Assembly: GCA_029068655.1 (NCBI GenBank)
Contig: JAIECF010000256.1
Coordinates: forward strand, 15,604-57,574
Direction of reading: 5' to 3'
Source: Muribaculaceae bacterium
Lineage (GTDB): Bacteria > Bacteroidota > Bacteroidia > Bacteroidales > Muribaculaceae
DNA length: 41,971 nucleotides
Below the pieces are notes generated by a model. That model did not search any database. It was not told the DNA's origin and saw only the letters and a list, made by a program, of their open reading frames with translations. Position numbers and translations under genes: made by a program. Of this stretch, positions 1 to 9,352 are shown one piece after another (within the stretch, counting starts at the first letter, position 1; the number at the start of each line of letters is the position of its first letter).

Positions 1-130
1 ACGGGCGTTTTTTGCGTTTTTTTGCGGCCCACCGGGTGGCTCCCCCGGCCCCCCCTAAAACACGCGCCGCCACGGCAGTCTTTGTAGTTCCGGAGCAGAA
101 TGTTCTGCCGAATCTGTTCATTATAAAATG
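1..130. other. Non-coding edge with GC-rich start
   Basis: No credible gene is seen. The first ~75 bases are unusually rich in G/C and homopolymers (T runs, then C runs), unlike the neighbouring coding DNA. A small perfect inverted repeat lies at 95-100 and 103-108 (GCAGAA / TTCTGC, 2-nt gap) just beyond the stop codon of the GH28-GH105 gene. It has no T tract in the minus direction, so it is not called a terminator. Confidence 0.4.
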
Positions 131-2683
131 TTATTTCAGATTGTCATATTCAAGACCTGCGAGAATGAACGGGCCAACGCCCTTTGCGTCATTATCACGA
201 ATAGGTTCGCTCAGATAGTATTGGAAAGAACCATTGCGGCGCTGGTCTTTGCCTCCTCCAAGACCGGCAACCGCGCAACAGTTGGTCAGAGAGATTGTAC
301 CGTCTTCGTTCTCTTTTACGAAAGTCTCTATAATTCCTTCGTAGCCCTTCTTGGCAGGAGCGAGATATGACTCGTCGAGGAGACCGAGACGAACAGCACG
401 AAGAAGATTATAGACAAACATCGCCGATGCCGTGGCTTCAAGATAGTTGCCCTGTCGCTTCGGGGAATCCATCACCTGATACCATACTCCTGAATCCGGA
501 TCCTGGTATTTGACTATGCCGTCGGCAACACTCTTCAGAAGCTGCAGCATCTCAGGACGCTTAGGATGGTTTTCGGGCATTTTCTCGAGTACATCGGTGA
601 TGGCCCATACATACCAGCCCATTGCGCGTCCCCATGCATGCTCTGACTGACCTGTCCTTCTGTCGGCCCAGAACTGCTTTTTCTTCTCATCCCATGCATG
701 GCGGTAAAGGCCAGTTGCAGGGTCATAGGTCTTCTTTCCTACTGTAAGGAACTGATTGGCGATATCATCCCAGAGTTTAGGATCTGAATTCAGGTATCTA
801 TTTACGTATTCAGCGTAGAATGGCTGTCCCATATATAGGCCGTCAAGCCATGCCTGATGCGGATAGATTTTCTTGTGCCAGAAGTTCTTTGATTTTGTCC
901 TAGGCTGAGATAGCAGCTGATCGTAGATGTTATCGGCGGCTTTCTTGTATTTTTCATCGCCTGTGATATCGTAGGCCTGGAGAATCTCGATGCCACCCTT
1001 AACATTATCTATGTTGTAGGCCTCCTTATTGAATGCCTTGATGGTTCCGTCGGGATTTACGAAAAAGTCGGTATAGTTGAGCACATAGTCGAGCATCTCC
1101 TTGTCGTTGTAAGCGCGGGCTGCAGCGAGGATACCTTCGAGTTCGACAGCAGCGGCATAACTCCATTTCACGCCGTCGACGTCGATGGTCTCGCTCTTGG
1201 GGTTGCGGATCATTTCAGATTTAGCCATGCGGTAGGCGAGTGGTTTACCGTAAGTACATTCCACACCGTTGATCTTCAGGTTGTCGAATACCACGTCCTT
1301 CACCTCGCCGGTGATATTGTTGCCGTCAGCCACACCATTGAAGTTGCAGTCCTTGACCTCGATATCGTAAACGTTGCATTTGTCTTCGAGACCTACGATC
1401 ATAACACCGTATTTGCTCTTGTTACAGTTCACGTTTTCCAGATACACGTTACGCACTGTCGGGGGATAAGCTCTTTTGCATCGTTCCTTAGGCTCGTAGT
1501 CAAGATTGATCTTAAGCACAGCTTCCTTACATTGGCCGACCTCTACATTGCGCACGTATATGTCTTCAATCACGCCGCCGCGGCACGTATTGGTCTTGAT
1601 ACGAATCACTCTGTCAAGCTCGGGACTGTCCATTTTACAGTTCTCCACGAAGAGAGTCTTGTAGCCTCCTGAAATCTCGCTACCAACTACAACTCCGCCG
1701 TGACCGTTCTTCATGTAGCAGTTGCGCACAATGATATTTTCGCTCGGTATGGCTCTGGTCAGACCGTCGCGGTTGCGTCCGCTCTTTATGGCTATACAGT
1801 CATCACCGGTGTCGAAGAAGCAGTCTTCTATCAAGACGTCTTTACATGATTCGGGATCACAGCCGTCGCCGTTAGGACCGTCGTTCTGAACATGTACCCT
1901 ACGTACGGTCACATTGTGGCACATCAAAGGATGCATCACCCAGAATGCCGAGCGAAGCATGGTTACGTCTTCAATAAGCACGTTCTTGCATTCTACCGGG
2001 TTGACGAGCTGAGGTCGCATACCCCAGTTGGATCCAAGTCTGCGCTCAAAGAGGTCAACACCATTTTCGTTCCATTCCTGAAGGATGATACGACCGGTTC
2101 TCTGCGATGGCATTCCGGGTTTATAGCCCCATTTCTCGTTGCCTACCATACCCCACCAATTGTCGCGGCTTGCACCGCCATCGATGGTTCCTTTACCCGT
2201 GATGGCAATATTTTCCTGCTGGTAGGCATAAATCATGGGCGACCAGTTCCAGCAGTTCATGCCTTCCCACGCGGTTAGGACAAGGGGATAATACTGATGG
2301 GTATCGGTGGTGAAAAGCAGTGTGGCGCCTTCTTCAAGATGAAGGTTTACATTGCTCTGAAGCTTCACAGGGCCGGTGAGCCATGTTCCGGCAGGCACGA
2401 TGACTCTGCCACCGCCGCCGGCGCTGCACTTGGCTATAGCTGAATTAATTGCATCCGTATAGAGGACTTCTCCGTATTTGTCCTTCTTGACGCTCTTTTT
2501 ATTCTTGGGCAGGAAGTCCTTGATGTTGTAGTCCTTGTTTGGAAAAGTCGGGGCCTTGATGCGTGCCTCTACCTGAGGATACACGTCTTTCCATGCTTTC
2601 TGGGCTCTCTCAGCGATACCTTCTGCCATCGCTGAGCCGAAGCATAAAATCGCGGCCGCTAATGAAATCAATGTTTTCTTCAT
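131..2683 (-). CDS. Secreted GH28-GH105 fusion pectinase
   Basis: This 850-residue two-enzyme protein for pectin breakdown has a signal peptide (about residues 1-20). Residues ~60-480 form a GH28 right-handed beta-helix of polygalacturonase type, with the motif PNGDGCDPES at 270-279, the Asp pair at 294-295, GHG at 327-329 and RIK at 361-363. Residues ~488-850 match GH105 unsaturated glucuronyl/galacturonyl hydrolases (YteR-like), seen in WLDGLYMGQPF at 612-622 and HAWGRAMGWY at 682-691. By family knowledge, GH28 hydrolyses saturated galacturonan links and GH105 removes the 4,5-unsaturated uronate left by lyases. It is the last gene of the uxa operon, 4 nt after the CE12-GH28 gene. In the GH28 half, the usual NTD motif reads NGD. 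Exact substrate (homogalacturonan or rhamnogalacturonan) is not decided by sequence. Confidence 0.9.
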   Translation of the reverse strand: MKKTLISLAAAILCFGSAMAEGIAERAQKAWKDVYPQVEARIKAPTFPNKDYNIKDFLPKNKKSVKKDKYGEVLYTDAINSAIAKCSAGGGGRVIVPAGTWLTGPVKLQSNVNLHLEEGATLLFTTDTHQYYPLVLTAWEGMNCWNWSPMIYAYQQENIAITGKGTIDGGASRDNWWGMVGNEKWGYKPGMPSQRTGRIILQEWNENGVDLFERRLGSNWGMRPQLVNPVECKNVLIEDVTMLRSAFWVMHPLMCHNVTVRRVHVQNDGPNGDGCDPESCKDVLIEDCFFDTGDDCIAIKSGRNRDGLTRAIPSENIIVRNCYMKNGHGGVVVGSEISGGYKTLFVENCKMDSPELDRVIRIKTNTCRGGVIEDIYVRNVEVGQCKEAVLKINLDYEPKERCKRAYPPTVRNVYLENVNCNKSKYGVMIVGLEDKCNVYDIEVKDCNFNGVADGNNITGEVKDVVFDNLKINGVECTYGKPLAYRMAKSEMIRNPKSETIDVDGVKWSYAAAVELEGILAAARAYNDKEMLDYVLNYTDFFVNPDGTIKAFNKEAYNIDNVKGGIEILQAYDITGDEKYKKAADNIYDQLLSQPRTKSKNFWHKKIYPHQAWLDGLYMGQPFYAEYVNRYLNSDPKLWDDIANQFLTVGKKTYDPATGLYRHAWDEKKKQFWADRRTGQSEHAWGRAMGWYVWAITDVLEKMPENHPKRPEMLQLLKSVADGIVKYQDPDSGVWYQVMDSPKRQGNYLEATASAMFVYNLLRAVRLGLLDESYLAPAKKGYEGIIETFVKENEDGTISLTNCCAVAGLGGGKDQRRNGSFQYYLSEPIRDNDAKGVGPFILAGLEYDNLK

Positions 2684-2687
2684 GTTG

Positions 2688-4781
2688 TTATAGTTTGTCG
2701 TATTCGTTTTCTTCCGGAAGGTTCAGGCGTTCGGCTTCCTGAGAGAAGCTTTTGCCATTCATCGTGACGTTTTTGAACTTCACTTCAGGGTATGCCACTA
2801 CAGTGAGCGACGGATCTTTTGCTTCGACCTTGACATTATCAAAGAGGATATTAGAGACCTGGTCGGCGGGATTGCCCTGAATATGGCATAGCGTGTTGCA
2901 GTTCACGTCTACGTTCCTTATTGTGATGTCGCGCACTATGCCGTAAGGTTCTTCATTGCTCCCTTCGAGTGTGAAGAACTGTTTCCATGGCTTCATGTCC
3001 ATGACGGTGCCGCATGTGCCCGTGATGTTCTCTATGAGGACGTTCTCATAGATCTGATACGTGTCGGGACGCATCTTGAGTCGAAGCACTGCCGCGTTTA
3101 TGTCCGCCTTGCAATTTCTGACCGTCACGTTCTTGGCATGTATGCATTCGCTTCCGAGAGTGAGGACTCCGTGAAGGTTGCGTCCGAATTCACAGTTTTC
3201 TACGAGAATATCCTCGCATATTCCGTTGTCCATCGTCCGGTTTGCATAGACTCCCTTTCCTCCCTTGAGGCAAACTCCGTCATCGTCGCAGTTCAGATAG
3301 CAGTTTCTGACTACGACTCTGCGGCAGGCGTCCAGATCAAGGGCATCACTGCTTGGAGCCCTCACTTCTCCACGTGGAGCTGTGATCCGGCAGTTTTCGA
3401 TCAGCACATCGTCGCACATATATAGATGAGTGGTCCAGAAAGGTGAATTCTGCAGGTTGACTCCTGATATCTTGAGGTCGTTGCATCCCCACAGGAATAC
3501 AAGGCGCGGACGATGTGCCTCAAGATTTGTCCATTTGCGTTTTGCCTCCACTGCCCGGTCACGGTTGGTCCAGAAGTCCATCCAGTAATTGTAGCCGTTG
3601 CCGTCGATGGTGCCTTCTCCGGTGATCTCAAATCCCTTCACGAAATAAGCGTTGATGAGTGCTGCATAATAATATATGCTTTTGCCTTCCATTCTGGAGG
3701 GAATGAGAGGGAAATTATCTATATCGTCTGATCCTTTGATCTTCGCTCCTTTCTCAAGATGCAGTCTGGTGCCGGGCTTGAAGAAAAGTGCTCCGGTCAA
3801 GTAGGTTCCTGCAGGAAATATTATCTGCCCCCCTCCGTTGGCCTCGGCGATATCGATGATGTTCTGGATCGCTTGTGTCTGAAGCTTTGTGCTGTCGTTG
3901 GCGTAGACGGCGAGATCTGTCACCACATACTTCATTTCCCTTGCATTCTCCTGGGGAATTATATATACAGCGAGTTCCGGAATTCTCTTTGCGAGGGAGT
4001 CAGCCGCAAGGCGCGCAAGAACCGTGGCCCCATAGATATTCAGATGGGTATTGTCGATCTTTCCCTTGGGGCAGAACGAATATTTGCCGGCCGGAATATG
4101 CATATAGAGAGCCTTTGACTTCTCCGTACCAAGATATTGAACGAGATTATGGGTCGAGGCATTGAAGTCGATGAATGTCACCTTCTGCTTCTTTGCTACA
4201 TTTCGCGGGCTTTCAAGATAAGCCCCGTGAGTGTCGACAAGTCTTGTGCCTTCCTCTTTCGGATTGACGTTGGTAGGACCGGCTTCGTGGTCGCTCACAT
4301 CTTTAGTATTGTCGACCTTTTCAGTTGGAAAGTTTCGTCTGACGATGGAGTTCATCAGTATCGGGGTGGCGCCTTTTTTCTTTACGTCTTTCACCATCTT
4401 GGTGAGGTTATCGTCAAATGTGGAGCCGGGAGCGGAATAGCGTTCGGGACTCTTGATCTTTTCATCATTGTGGCCGAACTGTATTATCACATAGTCGCCT
4501 TTCTTTACTCCGGCCATCATCTTATCCCAGCGTCCGCTGTCGATGAAGCTTTTAGAGCTCTGTCCGTTGACTGCATGGTTGCTGACTTTTACAGGTCCCT
4601 GAAGCATGAGCGGGAGCATCTGTCCCCATCCGCGTTCCTGCTTTTCGTCATCGATCTGCTTATTTGCCATCGTGGAGTCTCCGGCCATCCAGATGGTGAT
4701 GGTATCTGTCTGCTCTTGTGCAAGAGCTCGCGCAGGCAGCATGGCTGCCAGCGCGAGTAGCAAAATAGATATTTTTTTCAT
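2688..4781 (-). CDS. Secreted CE12-GH28 fusion, pectin acetylesterase plus polygalacturonase-like
   Basis: A 697-residue protein with a signal peptide (about 1-21). Residues ~25-270 are an SGNH hydrolase of the rhamnogalacturonan acetylesterase type (CE12): the GDS nucleophile motif is at 34-36, VNGQS at 71-75, GHND at 103-106 and the DNTH Asp/His pair at 243-246. Residues ~285-697 are a GH28 beta-helix with Asp residues at 479, 482 and 499-501. The GHG motif is altered to LHG (536-538), RIK to RLK (567-569), and the NTD Asn is Ser. The likely role is to remove acetyl groups and then cut the exposed pectic backbone. It lies 20 nt after the transporter gene and 4 nt before the GH28-GH105 gene, so it is co-transcribed. 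The changed GH28 motifs suggest a rhamnogalacturonan or otherwise unusual substrate, by inference. Confidence 0.88.
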   Translation of the reverse strand: MKKISILLLALAAMLPARALAQEQTDTITIWMAGDSTMANKQIDDEKQERGWGQMLPLMLQGPVKVSNHAVNGQSSKSFIDSGRWDKMMAGVKKGDYVIIQFGHNDEKIKSPERYSAPGSTFDDNLTKMVKDVKKKGATPILMNSIVRRNFPTEKVDNTKDVSDHEAGPTNVNPKEEGTRLVDTHGAYLESPRNVAKKQKVTFIDFNASTHNLVQYLGTEKSKALYMHIPAGKYSFCPKGKIDNTHLNIYGATVLARLAADSLAKRIPELAVYIIPQENAREMKYVVTDLAVYANDSTKLQTQAIQNIIDIAEANGGGQIIFPAGTYLTGALFFKPGTRLHLEKGAKIKGSDDIDNFPLIPSRMEGKSIYYYAALINAYFVKGFEITGEGTIDGNGYNYWMDFWTNRDRAVEAKRKWTNLEAHRPRLVFLWGCNDLKISGVNLQNSPFWTTHLYMCDDVLIENCRITAPRGEVRAPSSDALDLDACRRVVVRNCYLNCDDDGVCLKGGKGVYANRTMDNGICEDILVENCEFGRNLHGVLTLGSECIHAKNVTVRNCKADINAAVLRLKMRPDTYQIYENVLIENITGTCGTVMDMKPWKQFFTLEGSNEEPYGIVRDITIRNVDVNCNTLCHIQGNPADQVSNILFDNVKVEAKDPSLTVVAYPEVKFKNVTMNGKSFSQEAERLNLPEENEYDKL

Positions 4782-4801
4782 TTTGAAATTGCTGAAATTG
4801 G

Positions 4802-6304
4802 TTAGGCCACCTCGATCTTCTTATAACGGGGAACGAGGAGCTTCATGATGCACCAACCGACCAGATAAGATACGCCGCAGATACAGAATACTACGAAATA
4901 ACCTGCGGGTTTACCGGTAAAGCTGAACATCGACATCTGAGTCTCAGCAGCATAGTCGAAAAGTATGCCGGATCCCTTGTTGATGCAGAATGATCCGATA
5001 CCGCCTGCCATACCGCCGATACCGATGATTGTAGCGATGGTGCTCTTGGGGAACATGTCGCCTACTACAGAGTAGATGTTGGCGCTCCATGACTGGTGGG
5101 CCGCACCGGCGATGCCGATGATGATTATGGGCATCCACTGAGAAACTTCAGCAAGAGGTTGAGCGAAAAGCGCGAGCAGTGGGAAGAGGGCGAATATGAA
5201 CATCGCCTTCATGCGTGCTGAATAAGGGTTTTCATTGATTCCTCTCTTAGCCGCATTGTTCATCAGTATGGTAGGAAGCTTACCGCCGTAGATCGAGAGC
5301 ATGGTGATCAGGTAAAGCACGAAGATCATGAGCATGCCTTCACCGGAAGAAGTAGAAAGCTTGAAGACATCGGTGATATAGGCCGGTGTCCAGAAGAGGA
5401 AGAACCACCATACACCATCAGTAAGCATCTTACCAAAGAATACAGCCCATGTCTGCGGATACTTGAAGCACTGCCAGAAAGGAATGGTTGCGGTCTCGCT
5501 GTCTTCTATCTCGGCTTTCTCTCTTGCCGACTCATCGGGTGTGTCGTTGTCCTGTTCGATATAGGCGAGCTCAGCCTCGTTGACACGTGGATTCTGAGCT
5601 GGTTCCTTATAAAGGAATATCCAGAAGCCCATCCATACGAAACCGAGAGCGCCGATTACAATGAACGCCATCTCCCATCCATTTCCCCAGCCGATGCTCT
5701 GGAAGAAGCGTGCGAGCGGGCCGATGGTGAAGGGTGCCACGAGTGCGCCGACAGCAGATCCTGCGTTGAAGATCGAAGTGGCGTATGCGCGGTCGCGTTT
5801 GGGAAAGTATTCTGCTGTCACCTTGATGGCTGCAGGGAAGTTGCCGGCCTCACCGAGAGCAAGAATCGTTCTGGCTGCAAGGAAGAAATAGACTGAGACT
5901 GTGGATATCATCAAGGCTACTTCGCCGGTGGCACCAAGAAGTTCGTTGGCATCGTGAAGGCCTAAGGTATGTTCAGTAGCCCATCCGCAGGCTGCGTGCA
6001 GGCAAGCACCGGCACTCCATACGCCAATGGCCCAGAGGTAGCCTTTTTTTGTGCCCATCCAATCGATGAAGCGCCCGGCGAGAAGATTGGCGATGGCATA
6101 TACTATTGAGAATACTGCAGTAATGGTGCCGTAGTCGGAATCCGTCCAGTGGAACTCAGGAGAGATGAATTCCTTCCAAGTCAGGGAGAGCACCTGACGG
6201 TCCATATAATTGACCGTTGTGGCCAGGAAAAGCAGCAGACAGATGGTCCAGCGGAAGTTGGTCATCTTCTGATTAGCTGCTGCGAGGGGTGATGTCTGTG
6301 CCAT
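4802..6304 (-). CDS. exuT: Hexuronate MFS transporter, ExuT-like
   Basis: A 500-residue inner-membrane protein with about twelve hydrophobic segments, of the major facilitator superfamily anion:cation symporter type. The first transmembrane segment ends in the family-like VNYMDRQVLS stretch. A hydrophilic central loop (~residues 235-275) rich in Glu/Asp separates the two six-helix halves. The family imports galacturonate or glucuronate with protons. Its place 2 nt after uxaC and between catabolic genes and secreted pectinases supports hexuronate uptake. The gene symbol rests on family plus context; a related gluconate or galactarate substrate is possible. It is unusual for a Bacteroidota sugar locus in that no SusC/SusD pair accompanies it in this window. 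Confidence 0.85.
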   Translation of the reverse strand: MAQTSPLAAANQKMTNFRWTICLLLFLATTVNYMDRQVLSLTWKEFISPEFHWTDSDYGTITAVFSIVYAIANLLAGRFIDWMGTKKGYLWAIGVWSAGACLHAACGWATEHTLGLHDANELLGATGEVALMISTVSVYFFLAARTILALGEAGNFPAAIKVTAEYFPKRDRAYATSIFNAGSAVGALVAPFTIGPLARFFQSIGWGNGWEMAFIVIGALGFVWMGFWIFLYKEPAQNPRVNEAELAYIEQDNDTPDESAREKAEIEDSETATIPFWQCFKYPQTWAVFFGKMLTDGVWWFFLFWTPAYITDVFKLSTSSGEGMLMIFVLYLITMLSIYGGKLPTILMNNAAKRGINENPYSARMKAMFIFALFPLLALFAQPLAEVSQWMPIIIIGIAGAAHQSWSANIYSVVGDMFPKSTIATIIGIGGMAGGIGSFCINKGSGILFDYAAETQMSMFSFTGKPAGYFVVFCICGVSYLVGWCIMKLLVPRYKKIEVA

Positions 6305-6306
6305 GA

Positions 6307-7722
6307 TCAGAATTTGAAGTAGTTTTTAGCGTTGTTGTAGCAAATGTCTTCGATCATCTGATTGACACGCTTTTCTTCATAACCGGTATAGGGGACCTCT
6401 CCGTTTTCTATGTCAGTACCTACAAGATTACAGAGAGTACGGCGGAAATATTCATGGCGCGGGTAGGAGAGGAACGAACGGCTGTCGGTGAGCATTCCTA
6501 CAAAGCGGCTAAGAAGTCCGAGCAGCGAGAGTGCATTCATCTGCTTCTGCATACCGTCTTTCTGATCAAGGAACCACCATCCCGAACCAAGTTGGATCTT
6601 TCCTGCTACGCTGCCGTCCTGGAAATTACCCAGCATGGTGGCCATCACCTCGTTGGCGCACGGGTTGAGATTATAAAGTATGGTCTTGGCGAGCTTTCCG
6701 CGGCTGTTGAGTTTGTCGAGATATTTAGCACACTTTTTGGCAGTATTGAATTCTCCTATCGAGTCAAAGCCGGTGTCGGGGCCTAAAAGCTTGAACATCT
6801 TTGAGTTGTTGTCTCGTATGGCACCATAGTGGAATTGTTGTGTCCAGCCGCTCTCGTAGTCCATTTCCCCGAATACGATCATCATGGCGCTCTTGAACTT
6901 CTCTACCTCCTCCGGAGTGAGTGAACCGCCGTCCATGACCTTCGTAAACATTGCGTCGATCTCAGGCTGAGTGTAATCTTCGGCATAGAACTCTTCGATG
7001 CCATGGTCAGAAAGACGGCAACCCATTTCCTCGAAGAAATCATGACGCTTCTGAAGAGCTTCCACGAGGTCGCTGAAGGTGCGGATCTCCATTCCGGCAG
7101 CCTCGCCCAGTTTTGCTATGTAAGCGCGGTATTCCTCCGGTTTGTCGACTGCCATGGCTTTGTCGGGGCGCCATGTCGGAAGCATTTTCACCTCGAATCC
7201 GGAATCTTTCACCTGCTTATGATATTCAAGTGAGTCGGCCGGATCGTCGGTGGTGCAGACGGTCTCCACATTGTAGCGGCGCATTAGTCCGCGTGCCGTC
7301 ATGTTGGGATCGTTGCGAAGCTTGTCGTTGCACTCGTCGAATATCTCTTTTGCTGTCTCGGGATTAAGCAGTTTGTCTATTCCGAAAGCTGTCTTCAGCT
7401 CAAGATGTGTCCAGTGATAAAGCGGGTTACGGAAAGTGTATGGAACTGTCTCAGCCCATTTCTGGAATTTCTCCCAGTCCGTAGTGTCTTTTCCGGTGCA
7501 GAATCGCTCGTCTACGCCGTTGCTGCGCATAGCGCGCCATTTATAGTGGTCGCCACCGAGCCATAGTTCTGTGATTGAGGAGAATTTGTGGTCGTCAGCC
7601 ACCATCTTCGGTATAAGATGACAGTGGTAATCGATAATAGGCATTTTTGCCGCGTGCTCGTGATAGAGCTTCTGCGCAGTCTCATTCTGCAGCAGAAAGT
7701 TTTCGTCCATGAAGGGTTTCAT
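6307..7722 (-). CDS. uxaC: Uronate isomerase
   Basis: A 471-residue cytoplasmic isomerase of the amidohydrolase-like fold. It converts D-galacturonate to D-tagaturonate and D-glucuronate to D-fructuronate. The N-terminal DYHCHL motif (His33, His35) is the family metal/substrate-binding signature, and the length matches UxaC proteins. It follows uxaA after 76 nt of AT-rich DNA and precedes exuT by 2 nt, consistent with one operon. Because UxaC also takes glucuronate, it could serve the GH67 alpha-glucuronidase encoded at 19430-21454. The mannonate-branch genes uxuA and uxuB are not in the window. Confidence 0.97.
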   Translation of the reverse strand: MKPFMDENFLLQNETAQKLYHEHAAKMPIIDYHCHLIPKMVADDHKFSSITELWLGGDHYKWRAMRSNGVDERFCTGKDTTDWEKFQKWAETVPYTFRNPLYHWTHLELKTAFGIDKLLNPETAKEIFDECNDKLRNDPNMTARGLMRRYNVETVCTTDDPADSLEYHKQVKDSGFEVKMLPTWRPDKAMAVDKPEEYRAYIAKLGEAAGMEIRTFSDLVEALQKRHDFFEEMGCRLSDHGIEEFYAEDYTQPEIDAMFTKVMDGGSLTPEEVEKFKSAMMIVFGEMDYESGWTQQFHYGAIRDNNSKMFKLLGPDTGFDSIGEFNTAKKCAKYLDKLNSRGKLAKTILYNLNPCANEVMATMLGNFQDGSVAGKIQLGSGWWFLDQKDGMQKQMNALSLLGLLSRFVGMLTDSRSFLSYPRHEYFRRTLCNLVGTDIENGEVPYTGYEEKRVNQMIEDICYNNAKNYFKF

Positions 7723-7773
7723 ATGCAGTTAGTTTTAGTTCCTATACTTTTTGTTTTACACTTAACACTCAAA

Positions 7774-7790
7774 ACATTAATACTTAATGT
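7774..7790 (-). other. AT-rich inverted repeat in uxaA-uxaC gap
   Basis: ACATTAA and TTAATGT are perfectly complementary 7-nt arms around a 3-nt loop, in the 76-nt gap between uxaA and uxaC. The stem is all A/T apart from one pair, and no T tract marks it as a terminator. It could be an operator-like site or chance. Confidence 0.3.
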
Positions 7791-7798
7791 AGATACTT

Positions 7799-9298
7799 TT
7801 ATAAGGTAACACCATTCTTAAAGATGGCGATCTCATGGATGCCGGCTTTCTCGGAATTTACCTTTCTTCCGCTTGCCACTTCAAGAACGAAGTCGGCGAA
7901 TTTTTCCGCTACATCCTTCATGTCGGCATCTTCCACGAGCACTCCGGCATTGAAGTCGATCCAGTCCGGTTTACGTCGGGCGAGGTTGCTGTTGGTAGAT
8001 ATCTTGGCAGTGGGTACGAAAGTTCCGAACGGAGTGCCGCGTCCTGTAGTGAAAAGCACTATCTGGCATCCTGAAGCCGCGAGCGCGGTGGATGCCACCA
8101 GATCGTTGCCGGGAGCCGAAAGAAGATTGAGCCCGTGATTGTGGATTCTCTCGCCATAGGCAAGCACTCCCTTCACCTCACTCTTACCGCTCTTCTGCGT
8201 GCAGCCGAGGGCTTTCTCCTCGAGAGTAGATATGCCGCCTGCTTTGTTGCCCGGCGATGGATTCTCACCTACCGGTTCGCCGTGGCTGAGGAAATACTCC
8301 TTGAAGTCGTTGATCAGTGTTATTGTCTGATCGAGAAGGATGTCGTCAGCGCAACGCTGCATCAGTATCGTCTCGGCCCCAAACATTTCGGGCACTTCTG
8401 TGAGTACGGTGGTACCACCCTGACAGTCGCATAGGAAGTCGGAGAATTCTCCCAGAAGCGGATTGGCGGTGATACCGGAGAAGCCGTCGCTTCCCCCGCA
8501 TTTCAGACCGATCTTAAGCTTAGAAGCGGGAAGTGTGGTACGCTTGTCTTCCTTTGCTTTTTCGTAGAGTGAGCGTAAGATATTCAGACCGTATTCCACT
8601 TCGTCGCCTTCCACTTCCTGGCAAACCATGAATTTAACACGATCTTTGTTGTAATCTCCACAGAATTCCTCAAATACTTTCGGTTGGTTGTTCTCACAGC
8701 CGAGTCCAACCACGAGAATGCCACCGGCATTCGGATGAAGCACCATATCGCGAAGTATCTTCTTGGTATTCTCATGGTCGTCGCCAAGCTGAGAGCATCC
8801 ATAATTGTGGGGGAATGCGAATATGCCGTCTATTCCCTCTGCTCCGGTCTCTGCATTGAGTCGGTCTACGATCTGCTTGGCAATGCCGTTGACGCATCCT
8901 ACGGTAGGAATTACCCAGATCTCGTTTCTCACGCCTGCCTGTCCGTCTGGTCTTAAATATCCCTCGAAAGTACGTTCTCCACCTTCGCAGTGACACTTTT
9001 CGACCGGCGTGCGTTTCACTCCCGAGTAATCGAGCTGTCCTTCAAGATTGGTCTTGATATCGTGGTCATCAAGAAACGATCCCAAAGCTATGTCATGTTT
9101 TGCATGGCCTATGGGAAAACCGTATTTGATCACATTCTCACCTTCCTTGATATCGACAAGCGCGAACTTATGTCCTGCGGGAATGTCTGACTTGAGTACG
9201 AAAGATGTGCCGTCTATATTCACTTCATTACCCTTCTGCAATGCGGAGATGGCAACAGCCACATTGTCGGCAGGATTAATCTTAATATAATCTTTCAT
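7799..9298 (-). CDS. uxaA: Altronate dehydratase
   Basis: A 499-residue cytoplasmic dehydratase converting D-altronate to 2-keto-3-deoxy-D-gluconate. Residues ~1-90 form the small SAF-like N-terminal domain. The main UxaA/GarD-type domain starts near residue 112 and contains the RPDGQAGVRN and PTVGCVNG stretches typical of the family. The frame is open 24 codons further upstream to 9370, but that extension starts inside the intercistronic hairpin at 9353-9383. The start at 9298 gives the family N-terminus and the usual length. It is the second gene of the operon, between uxaB and uxaC. Confidence 0.95.
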   Translation of the reverse strand: MKDYIKINPADNVAVAISALQKGNEVNIDGTSFVLKSDIPAGHKFALVDIKEGENVIKYGFPIGHAKHDIALGSFLDDHDIKTNLEGQLDYSGVKRTPVEKCHCEGGERTFEGYLRPDGQAGVRNEIWVIPTVGCVNGIAKQIVDRLNAETGAEGIDGIFAFPHNYGCSQLGDDHENTKKILRDMVLHPNAGGILVVGLGCENNQPKVFEEFCGDYNKDRVKFMVCQEVEGDEVEYGLNILRSLYEKAKEDKRTTLPASKLKIGLKCGGSDGFSGITANPLLGEFSDFLCDCQGGTTVLTEVPEMFGAETILMQRCADDILLDQTITLINDFKEYFLSHGEPVGENPSPGNKAGGISTLEEKALGCTQKSGKSEVKGVLAYGERIHNHGLNLLSAPGNDLVASTALAASGCQIVLFTTGRGTPFGTFVPTAKISTNSNLARRKPDWIDFNAGVLVEDADMKDVAEKFADFVLEVASGRKVNSEKAGIHEIAIFKNGVTL

Positions 9299-9352
9299 TT
9301 TGATTGTCAGCTGAATATTGTATTGTTGGCCTTGGAATGCCAAGATACTCGT

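Noticed and set aside
95..108. Inverted repeat as terminator of the pectin operon
   Set aside because: Short stem, 2-nt loop and no T tract.
4137..4760. 207-codon open frame opposite the CE12-GH28 gene
   Set aside because: Antisense to well-defined esterase motifs; no promoter or family resemblance.
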